Origin: Variovorax paradoxus
GTDB taxonomy: Bacteria > Pseudomonadota > Gammaproteobacteria > Burkholderiales > Burkholderiaceae_C
Length of the DNA stretch: 64,000 bases
Direction of reading: 5' to 3'
NCBI RefSeq assembly: GCF_022009635.1
Contig: NZ_CP091716.1
Location: forward strand, 6,876,501 to 6,940,500
Shown in pieces: positions 27,413 through 35,569 of this stretch. The position numbers and the translations under genes are program-made. The notes beneath the pieces were generated by a model, which saw only the letters and a program-made list of their open reading frames with translations, was not told the origin of the DNA and made no database searches. How positions within the stretch are numbered: position 1 is the first letter of the stretch; each line of letters starts with the position of its first letter.

Positions 27413-27426
27413 ATTGACCGGTCAAT
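27413..27426. promoter_or_regulatory. Perfect 14-bp palindrome
   Basis: ATTGACCGGTCAAT lies 10 bases after the autotransporter stop and about 130 bases before the creatininase-family gene. Perfect symmetry and TTGACC half-sites suggest a dimeric regulator, possibly the TetR protein encoded at 34423. Its half-site spacing differs from the site at 27502, so this is tentative. Confidence 0.45.
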
Positions 27427-27501
27427 CTGATTTGAGGGGTGCCCGCCGGGCTCTTTACAAGCAATTGCACGCCATTGCGGGTAATTACTGGGTCATCTTT
27501 T

Positions 27502-27517
27502 TTGACCACATGGATAA
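27502..27517. promoter_or_regulatory. RutR-like operator upstream of the creatininase-family gene
   Basis: TTGACCACATGGATAA matches the published RutR consensus TTGACCAnnTGGTCAA in all seven bases of the left half and five of seven in the right. It lies 39 bases before the first gene of a cluster that ends in a RutR-like TetR gene. This is a family-level match read by eye. Confidence 0.55.
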
Positions 27518-27556
27518 TTTAGACTGTCCCACCCGCCGTCCATGAGGTTTGCCACG

Positions 27557-28378
27557 ATGAATCCGGTCCCCCTGCGCAGCCGCTTCTGGTCCGACCTGAC
27601 CAGCGAAGAGTTCTCCCGTCTCGACCGCGAACGGCTCATTGCCGTGCTGCCGGTCGGCGCCACCGAACAGCACGGTCCCCATCTGCCGATGTCGACCGAC
27701 ACGGCCACCATCGACGGCATGGTGCGCGCCACGCTGCCGCACCTGCCCGACGACCTGCCGGTGCTGTTCCTGCCCACGGTGCCCTACGGCAAGAGCAACG
27801 AGCATTCGCGCTACCCGGGCACGCTCACCGTGTCGGCGGCCACGCTGATCGCGATGTGGAAAGACATCGGCGCCTGCGTCGCCAAGGCCGGCGTGCGCAA
27901 GCTGGTGCTCTACAACAGCCACGGCGGCCAGATGAGCGTCATGGACATCGTGGCGCGCGACCTGCGCGAGGAGCACGACATGATGGTCGTGGCCGCCAAC
28001 TGGTACACGCTGGGCCTGCCCGAGGGCCTGTTCACCGCGCACGAGGGCAAGCACGGCATCCATGCCGGCGACCTCGAAAGCTCGGTGATGCTGCACCTGA
28101 CGCCCGACTACGTGCGCAAGGATCAGTTCCAGAACTTCGGCTCCATGACGGAGCAGCTGGCCGCCGAAAACAAGTTCCTGTCGATCACCCCCAGCGGCAA
28201 GCTCGGCTGGCAGATGCACGACATCAACCCCGCGGGCGCCGCCGGCGACGCCACGCGCGCCACCGCCGAGAAGGGCGCCGCGGTGCTCGACCACGTGGGC
28301 CGCCGCTTCGTCGAGCTGCTGCACGAGGTCGACCGCTTCCCGCTTTCCCGCCTGGCCAACGTGCCGGCCTGGCGCTAG
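27557..28378 (+). CDS. Creatininase family hydrolase
   Basis: The 273-residue protein carries the whole creatininase metal-site pattern: LPVGATEQHGPHLPMSTDT, then YGKSNEHSRYPGTLTV, LVLYNSHGGQ and HAGDLESSVML. The family hydrolyses cyclic amides or formamides (creatinine, pyrimidine-type intermediates), normally with two divalent metals. The ATG at 27557 is preferred to 27542 because GAGG lies 8 bases before it. It is the first gene of a plus-strand cluster with an ABC importer, so the substrate is probably imported from outside. Confidence 0.88.
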   Translation: MNPVPLRSRFWSDLTSEEFSRLDRERLIAVLPVGATEQHGPHLPMSTDTATIDGMVRATLPHLPDDLPVLFLPTVPYGKSNEHSRYPGTLTVSAATLIAMWKDIGACVAKAGVRKLVLYNSHGGQMSVMDIVARDLREEHDMMVVAANWYTLGLPEGLFTAHEGKHGIHAGDLESSVMLHLTPDYVRKDQFQNFGSMTEQLAAENKFLSITPSGKLGWQMHDINPAGAAGDATRATAEKGAAVLDHVGRRFVELLHEVDRFPLSRLANVPAWR

Positions 28379-28389
28379 GCTCGCACGCC

Positions 28390-29193
28390 ATGGACAGCAC
28401 CCGGACCCCACCCCTGGTCAGCCTGCGCAACGTCGGCAAGCGCTTTGCCAACGGCACGCTCGCGCTGCAGGGCATGTCGCTCGACATCGGCGAGCACGAC
28501 TTCATCAGCTTCCTCGGCCCCTCGGGCTGCGGCAAGAGCACGGCGCTGCGCCTGATCGCGGGGCTCACGCGCCTGAGTTCGGGCGAGATGAGCTGGTCGG
28601 GCGCCAACACCGGCTCGGCCAAGGACAGCAAGAGCGACCGCGACCTGGGCTTCGTGTTCCAGGAGCCCACGCTCATGCCCTGGGCCAAGGTGTTCGACAA
28701 CGTCTGGCTGCCGCTCAAGCTGGCCGGCACCAGCCGCGACGCCGCCGCGCCGGTGGTGCAGCAGGTGCTGGAACTGGTGGGCCTCTCGCGCTTTGCCGAC
28801 GTGTATCCGCGCGAGCTGTCGGGCGGCATGAAGATGCGCGTGTCGATCGCGCGCGCGCTGGTCACGCACCCGCGCCTGCTGCTGATGGACGAGCCCTTTG
28901 CCGCGCTCGACGAGATGACGCGCATCAAGCTCAACAACGACCTGCTGGCGATCTGGCGCGAGCACCGCTTCTCGATCGTGTTCGTCACGCACAGCGTGTA
29001 CGAGTCGGTGTACCTGTCGAACCGCATCGTGGTGATGGCGGCGCGCCCGGGCCGGGTGATCGACGAAATCCGCATCGACGAGCCGTACCCGCGCGGCGAG
29101 GAGTTCCGCACCTCGAGCCGCTACAACGCGCACTGCACCGCCGTCTCGCAATCCCTGCACGGAGCCCTGCATGGCCTCGACATCGACCATTGA
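28390..29193 (+). CDS. ABC transporter ATP-binding protein (NitT/TauT type)
   Basis: The 267-residue ATPase has Walker A GPSGCGKST, the Q-loop VFQEPTLMPWAKVFDNVWLP, signature LSGGMKMRVSIARAL and Walker B LLLMDEPFAALDEMT. The sequence style fits the nitrate/sulfonate/NMT1-type importers. It begins 11 bases after the hydrolase gene and overlaps the permease gene by 23 bases. Confidence 0.95.
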   Translation: MDSTRTPPLVSLRNVGKRFANGTLALQGMSLDIGEHDFISFLGPSGCGKSTALRLIAGLTRLSSGEMSWSGANTGSAKDSKSDRDLGFVFQEPTLMPWAKVFDNVWLPLKLAGTSRDAAAPVVQQVLELVGLSRFADVYPRELSGGMKMRVSIARALVTHPRLLLMDEPFAALDEMTRIKLNNDLLAIWREHRFSIVFVTHSVYESVYLSNRIVVMAARPGRVIDEIRIDEPYPRGEEFRTSSRYNAHCTAVSQSLHGALHGLDIDH

Positions 29194-30055
29194 ATCCGTC
29201 ATGCCCACCGAAGCCGCCGAGGCCACGCCCACCGCCGACATGCTGCGCGCGCACGAAGACAGGCTGCGCCGGCGCGAGTCGCTGCTGCGCATCGTCGTGC
29301 CCGCGGGCATCGTCATCGCGCTGCTGCTGATCTGGGAATGGACGGTGCGCGCCAACAACATCCCGCACTACATCCTGCCCGCGCCATCGCTCATTCTTCG
29401 CACGCTGTTCGACAACTGGGACTCGCTGTCCAGCGCGCTGTGGTTCACGGTGAAGCTCACGCTGCTCGCGCTCACGGCGGCCATCGTCGGCGGCGTGCTG
29501 CTGGCGATCGCGTTCGCGCTCTTCAAGTGGGTGGAGATCGGCCTGTTCCCGATCGCGGTGATCCTGCAGGTGACGCCGATCATCGCGATCGCGCCGCTGA
29601 TCCTGATCTACGTGTCGAGCACCACGGCGGCGCTGCTGCTGTGCGCATGGATCGTGGCCTTCTTCCCGATCCTGTCGAACACCGTCATCGGGCTGAAGAG
29701 CGCCGACAGCAACCTGCGCGACCTGTTCCAGCTCTACAAGGCCTCGCCGTGGCAGACCTTCCGCTACCTGCTCGCGCCCAGCGCGCTGCCCTACTTCATG
29801 GCGGGCCTGAAGATCGCGGGCGGCCTGAGCCTGATCGGCGCGGTGGTGGCCGAATTCACGGCCGGCACGGCCGGCAAGGAAACGGGCCTGGCATCGCGCA
29901 TCCTCGAATCGAGCTTCCGCACCGAGATCCCGATGATGTTCGCGGCGCTGCTGCTGGTGTCCCTGCTGGGCATCGTGATCTTCATCGTGTTCGCGGCCCT
30001 GTCGCGCCTGGTGCTGGGCCACTGGCATGAAAGCGAGATGCGCCGTGAAAGATAG
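29171..30055 (+). CDS. ABC transporter permease (NitT/TauT type)
   Basis: The 294-residue inner-membrane protein has about six hydrophobic segments after a charged N-terminal tail, with the LPAPSLILRTLFDNWDSL opening and the cytoplasmic loop LFQLYKASPWQTFRYLLAPS typical of BPD_transp_1 permeases. GGAG lies about 7 bases before the ATG at 29171, inside the ATPase gene, supporting the long overlap. Its binding protein is encoded two genes on, at 31653. Confidence 0.94.
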   Translation: MASTSTIESVMPTEAAEATPTADMLRAHEDRLRRRESLLRIVVPAGIVIALLLIWEWTVRANNIPHYILPAPSLILRTLFDNWDSLSSALWFTVKLTLLALTAAIVGGVLLAIAFALFKWVEIGLFPIAVILQVTPIIAIAPLILIYVSSTTAALLLCAWIVAFFPILSNTVIGLKSADSNLRDLFQLYKASPWQTFRYLLAPSALPYFMAGLKIAGGLSLIGAVVAEFTAGTAGKETGLASRILESSFRTEIPMMFAALLLVSLLGIVIFIVFAALSRLVLGHWHESEMRRER

Positions 30056-30057
30056 TT

Positions 30058-30165
30058 GGCTCGCCCCCAGGCTGCGCGCACTTCGTGTCGCTTCGCCAAC
30101 CCCCTACCGGGGACAACACCTGCGGCCCGGCGAAGCCGGTTCCGCGGTGTTCGCTTGCGAAGAGT
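30058..30165. repeat. Dispersed intergenic repeat, copy B
   Basis: The spacer starts GGCTCGCCCCCAGGCTGCGC and continues with a CGCACTTCGTGTCGCTTCGCC block. It aligns almost base for base with copy A at 2537-2625 for its first 40 bases and also centres on a C-run/G-run hairpin (CCCC-TACC-GGGG). It sits inside the transcription unit between the permease and FAD oxidoreductase genes. Confidence 0.7.
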
Positions 30166-30184
30166 CCACTTTGGCGGAGCGTCG

Positions 30185-31567
30185 ATGAACTCCGAATATG
30201 TTTCCCCTGCAAACGTCGACTGGGATGCCGTGCGCGCCGACCTGCGCGGCCTCAACCTCGTCACGGCGCCGGCGCAGCGCAAGCAGCTGTCGAAAGATTT
30301 CTACTGGTACAGCCCCATCCTCAGCGCGCAGCTCGCGGGCTGCGTGGCCGACCTGGTGGTCAAGGTCAGCACCGAAGACGACGTGCGCCAGGCCGCGGCC
30401 GTGGCCGCGAAGTGGAAGCTGCCGCTCACGGTGCGCGCCGGCGGCACCGGCAACTACGGTCAGTGCGTGCCGCTCGAAGGCGGCGTCGTGCTCGACGTGA
30501 CGCAGATGTGCCGCGTGCTCGACATCCGCCAGGGCAGCATGCGCGTGGAGGCCGGCGCGCGCATGCACGACATCGACCTCACGGCCCGCGAGACCGGGCA
30601 GGCGCTGCGCATGTGGCCCTCGACCTGGCACGTGGCCAGCATCGGCGGCTTCATCGCGGGCGGCTTCGGCGGCATCGGCTCGTTCCGCCACGGCATCCTG
30701 CGCGACCCCGGCAACCTGCTGCGCGCGCGCGTGATGACGGTGGAGCGCGAGCCGCGCGTCATCGAGCTGCACGGCGACGAGATCCAGCAGGTGCACCACG
30801 CCTACGGCACCAACGGCGTGATCCTCGACGTGGAAGTGGCGCTGAGCCCGGCCGTCGAATGGGTGCACTGCACGGTGCTGTTCGACACCTACCGCGGCGC
30901 GCTCGACTTCGGCATCGCGGCGCAGGCGCCCACGCTCGACATCTTCCTGCTGTCCACGGTGGAAGCGCGCTTCTCGCCCTACTACACGGCCATGCGCGAC
31001 CGTTTTCCGGCCGACCGGCACGCGGTGTTCACCATGGTCTCGCCCGATTCGATGGCGGACTTCCGCGCGCTCGCCGAAGCGCACGGCGGCACCATCTCGG
31101 TGGCCGGCACCGAAGCCGAGCTGATCGCCGACGGCCTGCCGCCGGCCTACGAATGCGCGTTCAACCACACGACGCTGCAGGCGCTGAAGGCCGACCGCGG
31201 CTGGACCTACCTGCAGGTGGCCTATGCCCAGCCCTTCGACCCCGCGGTGGTCGAGCGGCATCTCGAAATCTTCGGGGACGACGTGCTGCAGCACCAGGAC
31301 TTCGCGCGCGCCAACGGCGAGTGCGGCACCTTCGGCATCCTGCTCGTGCGCTGGAAGGGCGAGGCCCACCAGTACGAGCTGATCCGCGAGATCGAGTCGC
31401 AGGGCGGCTGCAAGATCTTCAACCCGCACGTGGTGACCATCGAGGACGGCGGCATGAAGACCATCGACACGCAGCAGATCGAGTTCAAGAAGCGCAGCGA
31501 CCCGATGGGATTGATGAACCCGGGCAAGACGCGCGGCTGGCATCCCGACATGGCCATCGAACGCTGA
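30185..31567 (+). CDS. FAD-binding oxidoreductase (FAD_binding_4 type)
   Basis: The 460-residue protein has the PCMH-type FAD domain: CVADLVVKVSTEDDVRQAAA, PLTVRAGGTGNYGQCVPLEG, then WPSTWHVASIGGFIAGGFGG with the characteristic Gly-rich turn, and NGVILDVEVALSP. The C-terminal half is a substrate domain without a recognised signature. GGAG before ATG 30185 decides the start. Flavin oxidases of this group oxidise alcohols, hydroxy acids or lactones; the substrate is presumably the compound imported by the neighbouring ABC system. Confidence 0.88.
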   Translation: MNSEYVSPANVDWDAVRADLRGLNLVTAPAQRKQLSKDFYWYSPILSAQLAGCVADLVVKVSTEDDVRQAAAVAAKWKLPLTVRAGGTGNYGQCVPLEGGVVLDVTQMCRVLDIRQGSMRVEAGARMHDIDLTARETGQALRMWPSTWHVASIGGFIAGGFGGIGSFRHGILRDPGNLLRARVMTVEREPRVIELHGDEIQQVHHAYGTNGVILDVEVALSPAVEWVHCTVLFDTYRGALDFGIAAQAPTLDIFLLSTVEARFSPYYTAMRDRFPADRHAVFTMVSPDSMADFRALAEAHGGTISVAGTEAELIADGLPPAYECAFNHTTLQALKADRGWTYLQVAYAQPFDPAVVERHLEIFGDDVLQHQDFARANGECGTFGILLVRWKGEAHQYELIREIESQGGCKIFNPHVVTIEDGGMKTIDTQQIEFKKRSDPMGLMNPGKTRGWHPDMAIER

Positions 31568-31652
31568 GACGGCGCCGAAAAAAGACGCCGAAACGATTTA
31601 GTCTCCGCATCCCGTTCCGTACTTTCCAAAACATCCACAGGAGTCCGCCCCC

Positions 31653-32681
31653 ATGCGCATCCCCGCCTTCAATCTCCGACCGCTCGCATTCGGTCTCGCC
31701 CTCGCGGGCGCCGCCTTCGCCGCGCAGGCACAGGAAAAAGTGGTGTTCGCCACCAACTGGAAGGCACAGGCGGGCCACGGCGGCTTCTACCAGGCGCTGG
31801 TGGACGGCACCTACAAGAAGTACGGCCTCGACGTCGATATCCAGCAGGGCGGCCCGATGGTCAACAACCGGCCCATGCTGCCGGCCGGCAAGGTCGACTT
31901 CCTCATGACCGGCAACCTGCTGCAGTCCTTCGACAACGTGAAGAACGGCGTGCCCACGGTGGTGGTCGCGGCCTTCTTCCAGAAAGACCCGCAGGCCATG
32001 TTCGCCCACCCGGGCCAGGGTTTCGACACCTTCAAGGACATGACCAAGGCGCCGGTGGCCTTCATCGGCAAGGACGGCCAGTTCAGCTTCTGGCAGTGGA
32101 TGAAGTCCGAGCACGGTTTCAAGGACTCGCAGCTCAAGCCCTACACCTTCAACGTGGGCCCGTTCCTGGCCGACAAGAAATCCATCCAGCAGGGCTATGC
32201 CATTTCGGAGCCGCTGTCGATCAAGGCGCAGGCCGGCTTCGACCCGGTGGTGCAGCTGCTGGCCGATAACGGCTTCTCGACCTACGCGACCACCATCGAG
32301 ACGCGCGCCGACCTCATCAAGAACAAGCCCGAGACGGTGCGCAAGTTCATCGAGGCCTCGATCATCGGCTGGAACAACTACCTCTACGGCGACAACAAGG
32401 CCGCCAACGAGCTGATCGCCAAGACCAACCCCGACTCGCCCATCGCCACGCTGCAGGGCTCCATCGAGCTGATGAAGAAGATGGGCATCGTCGACAGCGG
32501 CGAATCGCTCACCAAGGGCATCGGCGCGATGGACGAGGCCCGCGTGAAGGACTTCTACGACAAGATGGTCAAGGCCGGGCTGTACAAGGCCGGCGAGGTC
32601 GACCTGTCGAAGGTCGTGACCACGCAGTTCGTGAACAAGGGCGTGGGCGTCGACGTGCGCAAGAAACTCACCGGCAAGTAA
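31653..32681 (+). CDS. ABC transporter substrate-binding protein (NMT1/THI5-like)
   Basis: The 342-residue periplasmic protein has a signal peptide (LAFGLALAGAAFAAQAQ) and a mature start VVFATNWKAQAGHGGFYQAL, the NMT1/SsuA-like pattern in which the ligand pocket binds pyrimidine-like or sulfonate molecules. AGGAG precedes the ATG. It is the receptor for the ATPase and permease at 28390-30055, separated from them by the FAD oxidoreductase gene, an unusual gene order. Confidence 0.92.
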   Translation: MRIPAFNLRPLAFGLALAGAAFAAQAQEKVVFATNWKAQAGHGGFYQALVDGTYKKYGLDVDIQQGGPMVNNRPMLPAGKVDFLMTGNLLQSFDNVKNGVPTVVVAAFFQKDPQAMFAHPGQGFDTFKDMTKAPVAFIGKDGQFSFWQWMKSEHGFKDSQLKPYTFNVGPFLADKKSIQQGYAISEPLSIKAQAGFDPVVQLLADNGFSTYATTIETRADLIKNKPETVRKFIEASIIGWNNYLYGDNKAANELIAKTNPDSPIATLQGSIELMKKMGIVDSGESLTKGIGAMDEARVKDFYDKMVKAGLYKAGEVDLSKVVTTQFVNKGVGVDVRKKLTGK

Positions 32682-32721
32682 GCACACCGTTTTTTTCCCG
32701 TGGGTCGCGCGGGGCTTGCGC

Positions 32722-32793
32722 CGGGGTCAGATGCCGGCGCCTGGGTTGCCATAAGGCACTGCGCGGCCTTTTGTTCCTTGGGCTCTGACCCCG
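32722..32793. repeat. Short inverted repeat GGGGTCAGA
   Basis: CGGGGTCAGA at 32722-32731 is the exact reverse complement of TCTGACCCCG at 32784-32793, with 52 bases between. It occupies the spacer between the binding-protein gene and the flavodoxin-fold gene. It could be a weak terminator stem or a REP-type remnant; no T-run follows. Confidence 0.5.
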
Positions 32794-32821
32794 TCTCGCC
32801 GACAGGCGAACCGGCCCTCCC

Positions 32822-33412
32822 ATGAAAACCCTGGTCGTCCATTGCCATCCGAACCCTGACAGCTTCAACCACGCGCTCTACCGCACCGCCCTCGAGGCGC
32901 TCGAGCCCAGACACCCCGTCAAGGCCATCGACCTGTACGCAGAAGGCTTCGAGCCCACGCTGACATGCGAAGAGCGCATCGCCTACCTCGACAACCCCGA
33001 ACTGATCCGCGAACGCGTGAAACCCCACGTCGAGGCGCTGCTGTGGGCCGAGCACCTGGTGTTCGTCTACCCCACCTGGTTCCATGGACCGCCGTCCATG
33101 CTCAAGGGCTGGCTGGAGCGGGTGTGGCTGCCGGGCGTGGCCTTCCTGCCGGCGGAGCGCAAGGGGCAGCTCGCGAAGTCGGGCATGCGGCACATCCGGC
33201 GGCTGACGGTGGTGACCACCGGCGGCTCGCCGCGCTGGTTCGTGATGGCCATCGGCGACCCGGGCCGGCGGCTCTTCACGCGCGCGCTGCGGGCGCTGTT
33301 CGCATGGCGCTGCAAGGTGACCTGGCTGCAGTTGCACGACATGAATGCCGTGACCGCGAGCGACCGCAGCCATTTCATCGAACGCGTGTCACGCACGCTG
33401 AAGACCATCTGA
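32822..33412 (+). CDS. NAD(P)H-dependent flavodoxin-fold oxidoreductase
   Basis: The 196-residue protein begins MKTLVVHCHPNPDSFNHALY, the FMN-binding opening of the MdaB/KefF-like quinone reductase group, and has VFVYPTWFHGPPSMLKGWLE as the second flavin contact. It should bind FMN and reduce quinones or nitro compounds with NAD(P)H. It lies between the ABC receptor and the PDR reductase genes. Confidence 0.9.
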   Translation: MKTLVVHCHPNPDSFNHALYRTALEALEPRHPVKAIDLYAEGFEPTLTCEERIAYLDNPELIRERVKPHVEALLWAEHLVFVYPTWFHGPPSMLKGWLERVWLPGVAFLPAERKGQLAKSGMRHIRRLTVVTTGGSPRWFVMAIGDPGRRLFTRALRALFAWRCKVTWLQLHDMNAVTASDRSHFIERVSRTLKTI

Positions 33413-33457
33413 GTAGATAGACATTCAAACAGGAAGCAAAGAGGGAGCACGCACACC

Positions 33458-34426
33458 ATGAGTCTCGAACGCACGCTCACCGTCCGCGTCGAACGCATCT
33501 CGCGGCAGACGCCGGAAATCCTGTCCTTCGAGCTGGCCCATCCGTGGGGCCGGCCGCTGCCGTCCTACGAGGCCGGCGCGCACATCGACGTGCACATGCC
33601 CGGCGGCTTCTCGCGCCAGTACTCGCTGGCGCGCGCGCCCTCGGGCGAAGCCGGCGGCTACGTGATCGGCGTGAAGCGCGAGGCCGGCAGCCGCGGCGGC
33701 TCGGCCTCGATGCACGAGCGCGTGCGCGAAGGCGACCTGCTGCCGATCAGCGCGCCGCGCAACACCTTCCCGCTGCGCGAGGAAGCCGCGCACCACCTGC
33801 TGCTGGCCGGCGGCATCGGCATGACGCCGCTGCTGGCGATGGCGCAGGCGCTGGCCGCGCGCGGCGCCTCCTTCACGCTGTGCGTGTTCGCGCGCAGCGA
33901 GGAGCACCTGGCCTTCGCCGATGCGCTGCACGCGCCCGCGCTGGCGCCGCACCTGCGGCTGCACCTGGACCAAGGCGACGCCTCGCAGCGCATCGACCTG
34001 CGCGCGCTGCTGGCCGAGCGCGCGCCGAGCACGCACCTGTACGTGTGCGGGCCGGGCGGCTTCATGCAGGTAGTGCGCGACGCGGCCGCAAAGACGGATT
34101 GGCCCGACGACGCGCTGCACGCCGAGTACTTCGCCGCGCCGACCGATGCCAACACCACCACCGGCCTGCCCTTCACGCTCAGGCTCGCGCGGCGCGGCAT
34201 CAGCGTACCGGTGGCGGCCGACCAGACCGCGGTCGACGCGCTGCATGAAGTCGGCATCGACATTCCCGTGTCGTGCCAGCAGGGCCTGTGCGGCACCTGC
34301 GTGGTAGAGGGCGAGGGCGAAGGCGCGGAGCACCGCGACTTCTGCCTGACCGGCAGCGAGCGGCGCCACAAGGTGGCGCTGTGCTGCTCCCGCGCCAAGG
34401 GCACGGAGCTGGTGCTTCAGCTGTGA
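33458..34426 (+). CDS. PDR/VanB family reductase (FMN or FAD, NAD, 2Fe-2S)
   Basis: The 322-residue protein has a flavin-binding barrel (SRQYSLARAP), an NAD domain (LLLAGGIGMTPLLAM, YVCGPGGFMQ) and a C-terminal plant-type ferredoxin with Cys at about 273, 278 and 281 (SCQQGLCGTC) and a fourth at 309/310. This is the layout of phthalate dioxygenase reductase and VanB, which feed electrons to Rieske oxygenases. No Rieske oxygenase gene is present in the cluster. Its stop overlaps the TetR gene's GTG. Confidence 0.95.
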   Translation: MSLERTLTVRVERISRQTPEILSFELAHPWGRPLPSYEAGAHIDVHMPGGFSRQYSLARAPSGEAGGYVIGVKREAGSRGGSASMHERVREGDLLPISAPRNTFPLREEAAHHLLLAGGIGMTPLLAMAQALAARGASFTLCVFARSEEHLAFADALHAPALAPHLRLHLDQGDASQRIDLRALLAERAPSTHLYVCGPGGFMQVVRDAAAKTDWPDDALHAEYFAAPTDANTTTGLPFTLRLARRGISVPVAADQTAVDALHEVGIDIPVSCQQGLCGTCVVEGEGEGAEHRDFCLTGSERRHKVALCCSRAKGTELVLQL

Positions 34427-35109
34427 ACGCGCGGGCTTCCACCACCGTTCCGGCTGCCAGTGCAGCCGAGGAAGGCGACGGCGAGGCACCCGCCACGCGC
34501 GGGCGCTCGCGCAAGTACACGCAGGTGCTCGGCCTCATCAACCAGGCCGCCATCGAGGTGTTCGCCAGCGAGGGGCTGGCCGGCGCATCGACCCAGGCCA
34601 TCGCCGACAAGGCGGGGCTGTCGAAGGCGCAGCTGCACTACTACATCGAGAGCAAGGAAGCGCTGTACCGGCAGGTGCTGCAGGACATCCTGACCGACTG
34701 GATCGTGGTGTTCGGCTTCAGCGACGAGGCCTTCGGCCCGCGCAAGGTGCTGGGCGACCTGATCCGCCGCAAGATGGTGTTCTCGTTCGACCATCCGCTG
34801 CGCTCGCGGATCTTCACGGCCGAGATGATGCGCGGCGCGCCTGTCATCAACGACATGATGACCACGAGCAAGGCCCGCACCGACCAGGCCGCCGCCGTAA
34901 TCCAGAACTGGATGAACCAGGGCCTGATGGACAAGTCCGACCCGATGCTGGTGCTGTTCCACATCTGGGCCGTGACTCAGTTCTACGCCGACCACGCCAC
35001 GCAGGCCGCGTACTACCGCGACGCGGCCCAGCAAGGCGACGAGAAAGACCGGCGCTACCTGATCGAGCAGGTGACCGAGTTCCTGCTCAAGGGCGCGGGG
35101 GTCAGGTAG
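34423..35109 (+). CDS. TetR family regulator, RutR-like
   Basis: The 228-residue protein starts with GTG at 34423, overlapping the previous stop. After a 25-residue tail, the helix-turn-helix reads INQAAIEVFASEGLAGASTQ then KAGLSKAQLHYYIESKEALY. The C-terminal part, with FTAEMMRGAPVINDMM and LVLFHIWAVTQFYADHATQ, follows the pattern of RutR (YcdC-type ligand domain), the pyrimidine-responsive repressor of the rut operon. It probably autoregulates the cluster from 27557 through the operator at 27502. RutR ligands are uracil and thymine; the ligand here is unknown. Confidence 0.85.
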   Translation: MNARASTTVPAASAAEEGDGEAPATRGRSRKYTQVLGLINQAAIEVFASEGLAGASTQAIADKAGLSKAQLHYYIESKEALYRQVLQDILTDWIVVFGFSDEAFGPRKVLGDLIRRKMVFSFDHPLRSRIFTAEMMRGAPVINDMMTTSKARTDQAAAVIQNWMNQGLMDKSDPMLVLFHIWAVTQFYADHATQAAYYRDAAQQGDEKDRRYLIEQVTEFLLKGAGVR

Positions 35110-35569
35110 AGCGCTTCGAGGGGAGGTACATCGTGGCCTCCACCTCGACCAGCACCTCGTCGCCCGGCAGGAAGCGCGACACCTCCACCACCGTGCTCAC
35201 CGGCGGCTCGCCCGGATAGAACAGGCCGCGCACGCGGTTGTAGAAGGCGTAGTGCGGCAGGTGGCGGAAGTACTGCACCAGCTTCACCACGTCTTCCATG
35301 GTGCCGCCGTGCTCGGCGGCGATCTGGCGGATGCGCTCCAGCACGAACCAGCTCTGCGCGACGATGGGCGCCTCGAACACGTCGACCGACATCTGGCCCG
35401 TGGCGTAGCCCACGCCCTGCAGCGCGGTGCGCGCGGCTTCGGGAATCGCGTCGTAGCCGGCGACGGCGCGGCGCGTGGCCGGATCGACCGCCACCACGCC
35501 GCTCATGAAGACGAAATCGCCGACGCGCTTGGCGGCGGCGTAGTTGGCCATTGGCTTGCCCATGCTCAT
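35102..35569 (-). CDS. RidA/YjgF family protein
   Basis: The 155-residue protein has the RidA pattern FVFMSGVVAVDPATRRAVAG, then VFEAPIVAQSWFVLERIRQI and the C-terminal VEVSRFLPGDEVLVEVEATM. Members hydrolyse reactive enamine/imine intermediates; RutC of the pyrimidine pathway belongs here. The ATG at 35569 overlaps the amidohydrolase stop, so it is co-translated as the last gene of the tetronate operon. It also converges by a few bases on the TetR gene at 35109. Confidence 0.88.
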   Translation of the reverse strand: MSMGKPMANYAAAKRVGDFVFMSGVVAVDPATRRAVAGYDAIPEAARTALQGVGYATGQMSVDVFEAPIVAQSWFVLERIRQIAAEHGGTMEDVVKLVQYFRHLPHYAFYNRVRGLFYPGEPPVSTVVEVSRFLPGDEVLVEVEATMYLPSKRST

